Positions 1-5,174 of a stretch of 16,022 nucleotides of DNA are shown in pieces. Below the pieces are notes generated by a model that saw only the letters and a program-made list of their open reading frames with translations, did no database searches and was not told the DNA's origin. The position numbers were made by a program, and so were the translations under genes. Origin of the DNA: JAGUXG01 sp043798435 (GTDB taxonomy: Bacteria > UBA9089 > UBA9088 > JAGUXG01); the NCBI GenBank assembly GCA_043798435.1, contig JAZDOR010000016.1:1-16022 (forward strand). The letters are read 5' to 3'. The stretch's first letter is position 1. Each line of letters opens with the position of its first letter.

Positions 1-176
1 AATTCGCATTTCGCAATTACTGATCCACGATTCCCTTCTATCTCCTTCAATTCGCAATTCGCAATTCCAGATCCACGATTCCCTTCTATCTCCTTCAATT
101 CGCAATTCGCAATTCCAGATCCACGATTCCCTTCTATCTCCTTCAATTCGCAATTCGCAATTCCAGATCCACGATT
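1..176. repeat. 48-bp tandem repeat, about 3.6 copies
   Basis: The block containing GATCCACGATT recurs at 22, 70, 118 and 166, an exact 48-bp period. The middle units are essentially identical, while the leftmost and rightmost copies diverge. Each unit contains a nested AATTCGC/AATTCGC motif. Because 48 is a multiple of 3, the array does not shift the rplU frame that crosses it. Confidence 0.95.
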
Positions 177-485
177 AAGGAATTCTATTCCTTTAATGAG
201 CACACATAGGTATTTCTGGCGATGTCCTATCTTCCTTCTATATCCTTTTCTCCGCCTATATTTTACTGTGGTAATCTTCTTTCCTTTTCTTTCTCCCAGG
301 ACCTCTCCGGTAACCTTTGCCCCTGAAAGCTCATCTCCCATGTAGAGCTTCTCCTCATCCCTTACCATTAGAAGATTGGTGAACTCTAATTTATCTCCCT
401 TGTTTTTCTTTTCAAGGTCAATACTTAGCCTATCTCCCTCCTTTACTATATACTGCCTTCCCTTATCCTCTAAAACCGCATACAT
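1..485 (-). CDS. rplU: Ribosomal protein bL21, 5'-complete, running into an in-frame tandem repeat at the window edge (partial)
   Basis: Reading leftward from ATG at 485-483, with GGAGGT at 495-490 as ribosome binding site, the frame gives MYAVLEDKGRQYIVKEGD and then the basic bL21 C-terminal signature KYRRRKGYRRKIGHRQKY. bL21 is a structural protein of the large subunit that binds 23S rRNA. The family is usually about 103 residues long, and here residue 104 lies at about position 174. There is no stop there. The frame stays open through a 48-bp repeat that codes for a 16-residue unit (GIANCELKEIEGNRGS) and leaves the window at base 1, so at least 57 extra residues are predicted. The core identification is secure. 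Whether the tail is translated, or a stop lies just outside the window, cannot be seen. The gene lies 124 bp downstream of pilU on the same strand. Confidence 0.93.
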   Translation of the reverse strand, partial: MYAVLEDKGRQYIVKEGDRLSIDLEKKNKGDKLEFTNLLMVRDEEKLYMGDELSGAKVTGEVLGERKGKKITTVKYRRRKGYRRKIGHRQKYLCVLIKGIEFLNRGSGIANCELKEIEGNRGSGIANCELKEIEGNRGSGIANCELKEIEGNRGSVIAKCE

Positions 486-609
486 ATTTACCTCCTCTAA
501 TAGGTTCTATGTTCTAGGTTCTATGTTATTTGATCTAAAGTAACATATAGTTAGCTTTTATATTCAGAACTTTCCCTAACATAGAACATAGAACTTCTTG
601 AACCTGTTT
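486..609. repeat. pilU-rplU intergenic region with GTTCTAT-type direct and inverted repeats
   Basis: The left part carries GTTCTATGTTCTAGGTTCTATGTTA (three GTTCTA words, 504-528). The right part carries its approximate inverse, with TAACATAGAAC at 577-587 matching 518-528 perfectly over 11 bp. This is the 7-bp-word dispersed repeat style rather than a clean terminator, because no T-run follows it in the pilU direction. I see no convincing promoter for rplU here, so rplU may be co-transcribed with pilU. Confidence 0.6.
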
Positions 610-1677
610 TTATGCCATTCCCTTCATTTTTAGCTTCATATTATTTGGGCTGTCTGAATTACGCAATGCCTCTTCCTGAGATACTATACCTTGTGCATAT
701 AAATCAAAGATACACTGATCAAAAGACTGGCACCCTTCATTCCTGCCTGCTTCAATCGCCTCTTTCAATTCTCCTCCAATCTGACCCCTCCTTATCAACT
801 CCTTTATCCTTGGGGTCACAAGCATAATTTCTATGGCTGCCACCCTCTTTTTCTCCACACCAGGAATAAGCCTCTGGCTGATAACAGCTTTTAGATTTAG
901 AGAGAGGGCAAGGAATATTTGAGCATGCATCTCTTCTGGAAAGAAGGTTATCACCCTTTCCATTGTCTGATTGGCATTGGTAGAATGCAGTGTAGAAAGA
1001 ACTAAATGTCCTGTCTCTGCGTAGTAGATGGAGGAAGAGACAGTTTCAATATCCCGTATCTCACCTATCAAAATAACCTCGGGTGCCTGGCGAAGGGTAT
1101 TCTTTAAGGCATCTGAAAAGGAATGGGTGTCTATACCCACCTCCCTCTGACTGACAATCCCTTTCTTATCTGGATGAACAAACTCAATCGGGTCTTCAAT
1201 GGTGATAATATGTCCTGTCCTGCTTTCGTTTCTATAATCTATTATGGCGGCTAAGGTGGTCGATTTTCCTGAGCCTGTTGCACCTGTAACCAGGACAAGC
1301 CCTCTTGGAGTAAGGGCTATCTCCTTAAGGATTGGTGGCAGACCCATGTCATCAATGGTGGCAATCTGAACCTTTATCTGACGAAAGACCGCACCTATTG
1401 ACTCCCTCTGCTTATAAACATTCACCCTGAATCTTGATTCGCCCAAATGATACGCAAAGTTCAGCTCAAGCTCTCTCTCAAACTTCTCCTTATCCTCATC
1501 ACTCGTAATAGAATAGATCAGCTTCTCTGTATCCTCAGGTGTGAGCGGCTCCATCTTTGCCGGTAAGGTAGCCCCTTCTATCTTATACATAGGTGGAGCA
1601 CCTGTCTTAAGATACAGGTCAGACGCATTTGTCTGGATCATCTTCTCTAAAAGCTGATCCATGTTCATTTGTATCAT
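610..1677 (-). CDS. pilU: PilU-like type IV pilus retraction ATPase (PilT/PilU family)
   Basis: A hexameric secretion-type ATPase that powers pilus disassembly at the inner membrane. From the ATG at 1677 it has 355 residues, within the family range. Visible motifs are Walker A GATGSGKST at residues 132-140, the Asp box ITIEDPIEFVH at about 159-169, Walker B VILIGEIRD at 201-209, and the His box TGHLVLSTLHS at 222-232. The stretch with DALKNTLRQAPEVILIGEIRD, NANQTMERVITFFP, LSLNLKAVISQRL and the tail SFDQCIFDLYAQG resembles PilU more than PilT. The frame is open to 1818, but that extension falls inside a dispersed repeat and is rejected. The start at 1677 is preferred because a sigma70-like promoter ends 7 bases upstream; 1668 and 1662 are alternatives. 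No other pilus gene is in the window. Confidence 0.9.
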   Translation of the reverse strand: MIQMNMDQLLEKMIQTNASDLYLKTGAPPMYKIEGATLPAKMEPLTPEDTEKLIYSITSDEDKEKFERELELNFAYHLGESRFRVNVYKQRESIGAVFRQIKVQIATIDDMGLPPILKEIALTPRGLVLVTGATGSGKSTTLAAIIDYRNESRTGHIITIEDPIEFVHPDKKGIVSQREVGIDTHSFSDALKNTLRQAPEVILIGEIRDIETVSSSIYYAETGHLVLSTLHSTNANQTMERVITFFPEEMHAQIFLALSLNLKAVISQRLIPGVEKKRVAAIEIMLVTPRIKELIRRGQIGGELKEAIEAGRNEGCQSFDQCIFDLYAQGIVSQEEALRNSDSPNNMKLKMKGMA

Positions 1678-1714
1678 AGCTATAATGATACGGAAATTCC
1701 TCTCTCCTTGTAAA
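1678..1714 (-). promoter_or_regulatory. Predicted promoter abutting the pilU start
   Basis: On the minus strand, TTTACA (1714-1709) is followed after 18 bases by TATCAT (1690-1685), and the ATG begins 8 bases after the -10 box. The purine-rich AAGGAGAGAGGAA that could look like a Shine-Dalgarno lies inside the spacer, about 18 bases from the ATG, too far to serve this start. If the promoter is used, the mRNA would begin at or next to the AUG. Confidence 0.5.
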
Positions 1715-1736
1715 GGAAAAAAATGAAACAAGTTAA

Positions 1737-1874
1737 TTGGACGCAGATCTTCACAGATTATCAGGATTAATTTTTGAGTTAATTCTATATGTTTAAAATC
1801 TTGAAAATCTGCGTTCACCCCGTTAGCCCGTTAGTTAGATAGTAAACATCTAACGGGGTTCATCTGTGTCCCAA
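1737..1874. mobile_element. Small palindromic dispersed element (MITE-like) between pilU and rplV
   Basis: The ends are imperfect inverted repeats: TTGGACGCAGAT at the left and, read inward from the right, TTGGGACACAGAT. The right half holds a strong stem, CCCCGTTAG (1818-1826) with CTAACGGGG (1850-1858), and a second CCCGTTAG copy that offers an alternative pairing. It has no coding capacity of its own, and the apparent N-terminal extension of pilU is encoded by it. No convincing target duplication was found, so mobility is inferred from structure only. Confidence 0.5.
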
Positions 1875-1908
1875 ATAAAGGAAATTCCTATAATAATTAA
1901 ATTACTTC

Positions 1909-1938
1909 TTGACAAAGATATTCCCGTATCTATATATT
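1909..1938 (+). promoter_or_regulatory. Predicted sigma70-type promoter of the ribosomal protein cluster
   Basis: A consensus TTGACA at 1909-1914 is followed by an 18-bp spacer and TATATT at 1933-1938 (TATATA at 1931-1936 is an alternative). The expected transcription start, about 1943-1946, is only a few bases before the rplV ATG at 1949. No Shine-Dalgarno is present, so the leader would be nearly absent. Confidence 0.6.
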
Positions 1939-1948
1939 TATGGTCTTT

Positions 1949-2284
1949 ATGGAAATAAAAGCTAAATCAAAGTATCTTTGGATTTCGCCACAAAAGGTTC
2001 GTCAAGTGATTCAACTCATAAAAGGAAAGGATGTAAAGAAAGCCGAGAACATCCTTCAGCTTGCGAATAAGAAGGCGGCATATCTCATTCATAAGACTAT
2101 GGCTCAGGCTGCAGCCAATGCTCAAATGATAAATCCAGCATGGAGATTGGAAGATTTAATCATAAAGAGGGCTATGGCTGATGGCGGTCCAATGCAAAAA
2201 AGAATGAGGCCTCGCGCCCGTGGACGGGCGGACACAATATTAAAAAGGACATCACATATAACTATAGTCCTTGAAAAAAAATAA
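1949..2284 (+). CDS. rplV: Ribosomal protein uL22
   Basis: A 111-residue large-subunit protein that lines the nascent peptide exit tunnel. The N-terminal part (SPQKVRQVIQLIKGKDVKKAENIL) and the C-terminal hairpin (MRPRARGRADTILKRTSHIT) are diagnostic. An ATG at 1940 would add MVF, but homologues begin at ME(I/V)KA, and the promoter layout also favours 1949. The stop TAA is followed at once by TGA and another TAA. The gene starts the local cluster. In most bacteria rpsS precedes it, but here the upstream neighbour is a repeat element and a divergent pilU. Confidence 0.96.
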   Translation: MEIKAKSKYLWISPQKVRQVIQLIKGKDVKKAENILQLANKKAAYLIHKTMAQAAANAQMINPAWRLEDLIIKRAMADGGPMQKRMRPRARGRADTILKRTSHITIVLEKK

Positions 2285-2309
2285 TGATAATTCAGGAGAA
2301 GATGAGATA

Positions 2310-2966
2310 ATGGGTCATAAAGTAAATCCAAGAAGTTTCAGGACAGGATACCTCTATGGTTGGGATTCAACATGGTTTGGTATGCGTAAAGATTATGTAA
2401 AAAACCTTCACGAAGACCTTTTTATCAGAAGGTTTATAGAAGAGCATTTTTCAAGGGGAGGTATAGAAAAGGTAGCAATTGAAAGGTTCGGCCAGAGAAT
2501 AACAGTGAATATTCATACAGCCCGGCCAGGAATTGTGATTGGAAGAGGGGGTAGTGAAATAGAAAATCTCAGAAAAGAACTTTCCCGAAAGGTTTCTGGT
2601 CAACTTCAGATAGAGATATATGAGGTAGAAGAACCAGATCTTTCTGCAATCCTTGTCGCTCAGTCTATTGCTCGCTCTATAGAAAAAAGAATTGCGTATC
2701 GCCGAGCAATGAAGAGGGCTGTTCAGTCTGTAATGGCAGCAGGTGCTATTGGCGTAAGGGTTTCAGCCGCAGGCAGATTGAATGATGCAGAAATAGCCAG
2801 GTCTGAGTGGTACAGAGAGGGAAGAGTGCCTCTTCATACTATTAGAGCAGACATTGATTATGGATTTACTGAGGCACAGACTACATACGGAAAGATTGGT
2901 ATCAAAGTCTGGATATTTAAGAAGGAGATAATCAAAGATGTTAATGCCCAAAAGGGTCAAGTTTAG
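2310..2966 (+). CDS. rpsC: Ribosomal protein uS3
   Basis: A 218-residue small-subunit protein at the mRNA entry site. It starts MGHKVNPRSFRTG, has the KH-domain loop GRGG at residues 78-81, and ends with the typical basic tail (YGKIGIKVWIFK). AGGAG at 2294-2298 supports the start at 2310. A longer frame from 2271 would overlap rplV with a non-conserved leader and is not used. The TAG stop at 2964-2966 gives the normal family length, which argues that TAG is a genuine stop in this genome. Its end overlaps rplP by 29 bases. Confidence 0.97.
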   Translation: MGHKVNPRSFRTGYLYGWDSTWFGMRKDYVKNLHEDLFIRRFIEEHFSRGGIEKVAIERFGQRITVNIHTARPGIVIGRGGSEIENLRKELSRKVSGQLQIEIYEVEEPDLSAILVAQSIARSIEKRIAYRRAMKRAVQSVMAAGAIGVRVSAAGRLNDAEIARSEWYREGRVPLHTIRADIDYGFTEAQTTYGKIGIKVWIFKKEIIKDVNAQKGQV

Positions 2967-3345
2967 AAAGCAACAGCGTGGCAAAAGGGGCGGAATAGCT
3001 ATAGCCGGAAGCACTCTTTCCTTTGGAGAGTATGGGCTTCAAGCATTAGAGCCAAACTGGATTACAGCACGGCAGATAGAGTCTGCTCGTATTGCTATTA
3101 CCCGCCATGTAAAGAGGGGTGGAAAGATATGGATACGAATCTTTCCAGATAAGCCCATTACCAAAAAGCCTGCAGAGACAAGAATGGGAAAGGGAAAAGG
3201 TGTTCCTGAGGGTTGGGTAGCCGTAGTAAGACCTGGCAGAATTCTTTTTGAAATGGCTGGTGTGACTCCTGAAACAGCAAAAGAGGCATTTCGGTTGGCT
3301 AGCCATAAACTGCCTATAAAAACAAGGGTTTTGGTGAGAGAATGA
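2938..3345 (+). CDS. rplP: Ribosomal protein uL16
   Basis: A 135-residue large-subunit protein near the A-site tRNA elbow. It has the canonical start MLMPKRVKFRKQQRG, the central ARQIESARIAITRHVKRGG and the signature MGKGKGVPEGWVA(V)V. AGGAG at 2923-2927 lies 10 bases before the ATG. It overlaps rpsC in another frame and ends with an ATGA overlap onto rpmC, consistent with translational coupling. Confidence 0.97.
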   Translation: MLMPKRVKFRKQQRGKRGGIAIAGSTLSFGEYGLQALEPNWITARQIESARIAITRHVKRGGKIWIRIFPDKPITKKPAETRMGKGKGVPEGWVAVVRPGRILFEMAGVTPETAKEAFRLASHKLPIKTRVLVRE

Positions 3346-3557
3346 AAGCAAAAGAGCTCCGAACACTTCCAAAGGAAGAATTGTTAGAAAAGAAAAAAGA
3401 GTTTTCCTCTGAACTACTAAACCTTCGTCATCAAAAGGTGATAAAAGGACTGGAGAAACCTCATAAAATAAAGGAGATAAAGCGGTCTGTGGCTACAATC
3501 AATACTTTGCTGAGAGAAAAGGCATTGGGAATAAAGACATCCTTAAAGGGTGCTTGA
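3342..3557 (+). CDS. rpmC: Ribosomal protein uL29
   Basis: A 71-residue, two-helix large-subunit protein at the exit tunnel, near the docking site of trigger factor and SRP. It begins MKAKELRTLPKEELLEK and has the conserved LLNLRHQKVIKGLEKPHKIKEIKR stretch in the expected place. The start codon overlaps the rplP stop (ATGA). The stop is TGA, followed by TAA. Confidence 0.95.
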   Translation: MKAKELRTLPKEELLEKKKEFSSELLNLRHQKVIKGLEKPHKIKEIKRSVATINTLLREKALGIKTSLKGA

Positions 3558-3622
3558 TAATCTGTGTAATCATATTCTAAAATCTGTGTAATCAAGTATA
3601 TATTATACTGGAGGAAGATATA
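3558..3622 (+). repeat. rpmC-rpsQ gap with a 22-bp-spaced direct repeat
   Basis: AATCTGTGTAATCA occurs at 3559-3572 and again at 3581-3594. The word resembles the ends of the dispersed element upstream of rplV (ATCTGTGT), so this is probably a fragment of that repeat family inside the operon. A normal GGAGG ribosome binding site for rpsQ follows at the right end. Confidence 0.7.
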
Positions 3623-3859
3623 ATGGGAGAGAGAAAAAAGAGAATAGGTGTTGTCTTATCTGATAAGATGCAGAATACTATAGTTGTTCAGGGAGAGACC
3701 ATTGTTCAGCACCCCGTGTATAAAAAGTATATCAAAAGAAGAACAAAGTATTATGCAGACAACCAAATAGGAGCAAAGATAGGGGACAAGGTAAGAATAA
3801 CAGAGACAAGACCATTATCTGCTATGAAAAGATGGCGGGTTATTGAGGTGCTTAAATGA
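3623..3859 (+). CDS. rpsQ: Ribosomal protein uS17
   Basis: A 78-residue primary 16S rRNA-binding OB-fold protein. It starts GERKKRIGVVLSDKMQNTIVV, and the body HPVYKKYIKRRTKYYADN plus the end TRPLSAMKRWRVIEV are diagnostic. It is preceded by GGAGG and ends with an ATGA overlap onto rplN. Unlike the other junctions in the cluster, its upstream gap of 65 bases is filled with repeats. Confidence 0.96.
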   Translation: MGERKKRIGVVLSDKMQNTIVVQGETIVQHPVYKKYIKRRTKYYADNQIGAKIGDKVRITETRPLSAMKRWRVIEVLK

Positions 3860-4224
3860 TCCAATTACAGACAAGGCTTAATGTTATTGATAATACCGGG
3901 GCAAGAAAGATTATGTGCATTCATGTTCTGGGTGGTAGCAAGAGAAGATATGCCAGGCTTGGTGATATAATTGTCGCCTGTGTCAAAGATGCAATTCCCA
4001 CGGCTCAGGTTAAAGATGGAACGGTAGTTAAGGCTGTTGTTGCCCGGACAAAGAAGGAACAGAGAAGAGAGGATGGTTCGTATATCAAGTTTGATGAGAA
4101 TGCGGCTGTTATTATAGATAAAGACGGAAATCCTGTAGGAACACGAATCTTTGGGCCAGTAGCCAGAGAACTGAGGGCAAAAGGATTTATGAAGATTATT
4201 ACCCTTGCTCCGGAGGTAGTATGA
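3856..4224 (+). CDS. rplN: Ribosomal protein uL14
   Basis: A 122-residue large-subunit protein at the 30S interface. The start MIQLQTRLNVIDNTGARKIMCIHVLGG and the motif RRxDGSYIKFDENAAVIID are family signatures, and it ends ARELRAKGFMKIITLAPEVV as in typical bacterial uL14. It is coupled to both neighbours by ATGA overlaps, and GAGGTG precedes the start. Confidence 0.97.
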   Translation: MIQLQTRLNVIDNTGARKIMCIHVLGGSKRRYARLGDIIVACVKDAIPTAQVKDGTVVKAVVARTKKEQRREDGSYIKFDENAAVIIDKDGNPVGTRIFGPVARELRAKGFMKIITLAPEVV

Positions 4225-4547
4225 GCCTCAGAATAAAGAAAGATGATAATGTGGTAGTCCTCTCTGGAAAGGATAAAGGGAAAGAAGGAAAGGTTATCAA
4301 GTGTTTTCCAGACAAAGAGAAGCTGATCATAGAGGGGATAAATAGGGTTAAGAAACACAGCAAACCCACTCAAGCAAATAGACAGGGAGGAATTATTGAA
4401 AAGGAGCTACCTATGTGGCTCTGCAAGGTGCAGCTTTTATGTCCAAACTGCGGAAAGGCAGTAAGGTTCTCAGTGTCACAAAAAGATAATGGTAAAAAAC
4501 TGCGGGTTTGCAAAGCCTGCCAGGAACCAATAGATAAGGTAGAATAG
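4221..4547 (+). CDS. rplX: Ribosomal protein uL24
   Basis: A 108-residue assembly-initiator protein of the large subunit. It has a KOW motif at about residues 8-40 (DNVVVLSGKDKGKEGKVIK) and a C-terminal extension with two cysteine pairs (C74/C77 and C97/C100), as seen in many bacterial uL24s. It ends in TAG followed directly by TAA. In most bacteria rplE follows, but here the ribosomal run stops and a decayed exported-protein gene begins 72 bases later. Confidence 0.95.
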   Translation: MSLRIKKDDNVVVLSGKDKGKEGKVIKCFPDKEKLIIEGINRVKKHSKPTQANRQGGIIEKELPMWLCKVQLLCPNCGKAVRFSVSQKDNGKKLRVCKACQEPIDKVE

Positions 4548-4619
4548 TAATACTTCGCCCATCTGAAGAAAAACTAAGGTTATACTTTTCAAATAAAATA
4601 AAAATGAAAGGGATGAAAA

Positions 4620-5174
4620 ATGAATTTTACTACAGAGAGGGAGAGAGAGAGTAAAGACAAATCTTTACTGAATATAATCTTTTAGCCTAGATCTTGTAAA
4701 GATGTTAGCAGAGTAGCTCTATTACTCTGCTCTTTTTGTTTTATGTTGCCTATAGCCTCATTTGCCACCAATCCTCCTGTCACCATAAACGAGAGCCTGA
4801 ATGTTTAATCATCAGTCAGCCTGAACAAGGTTTCAGGTGATAACCAACAAGTACAAGTGAATGCTACCTTGCCTCAAGCCCTTATTATCAGGGTTAGCTA
4901 CTATAATGGCACAGCCGTGCCAAATGTTCCTATCAGCCTTGCTATCACCTCTCAGCCTCAGGGATCAACAGGGGCAAGGCTCTCAGCAACCTCTGTCAAC
5001 ACTAATAGTAATGGCTAAGCACAGGTTAATCTGACCCTTGGGAATATAGCTGGTCAATATCAGGTTACAGCCTCTAACCCCAATCTTACCTCAGTAGTCT
5101 TTAGTGCTACGGCTATTGCAGGAACATCGGGTGAATATAAATTGGCAACTGAAGGTAGAAGACAGGGCAAGTAG
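4620..5174 (+). pseudogene. 5' relic of an exported Big_1-domain protein (in-frame stops, then frameshift)
   Basis: From ATG 4620 (AAGGG at 4608-4612) one frame reads a short polar leader, TAG (4683), and then a signal-peptide-like segment, VSRVALLLCSFCFMLPIASFA. It continues through TAA (4806) into a clear bacterial Ig-like Big_1 domain, which is itself interrupted by TAA (5016) in the motif NSNG-stop-AQVNLTLGN, where the family usually has NGQA. The frame ends at TAG 5172. The remainder of the protein (P-domain tail onwards) continues in the +1 frame, so a frameshift or deletion lies at about 5110-5150. Together with the next entry this was one secreted protein. As it stands it should not yield the full product. 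Confidence 0.75.
4707..4741 (+). terminator. Intrinsic-terminator-like hairpin after the ribosomal cluster
   Basis: AGCAGAGTA (4707-4715) and TACTCTGCT (4723-4731) form a perfect 9-bp stem with a 7-base loop, followed by CTTTTTGTTTT. It fits a rho-independent terminator for the rplV-rplX transcript. The same bases also read as the hydrophobic core of the signal peptide of the pseudogene that starts at 4620, so it could be either terminator or coding. Confidence 0.65.

Noticed and set aside
1..176. CRISPR array
   Set aside because: The units are contiguous 48-bp tandem copies with no variable spacers and they keep the frame of rplU.
1678..1818. N-terminal extension of the pilU frame by 47 residues
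   Set aside because: The extension is encoded by the dispersed palindromic element, resembles no PilT/PilU N-terminus, and lies upstream of the predicted promoter.
2271..2309. Upstream TTG start for rpsC
   Set aside because: It would overlap rplV, lacks a ribosome binding site and adds residues not found in uS3; ATG 2310 with AGGAG is the canonical start.
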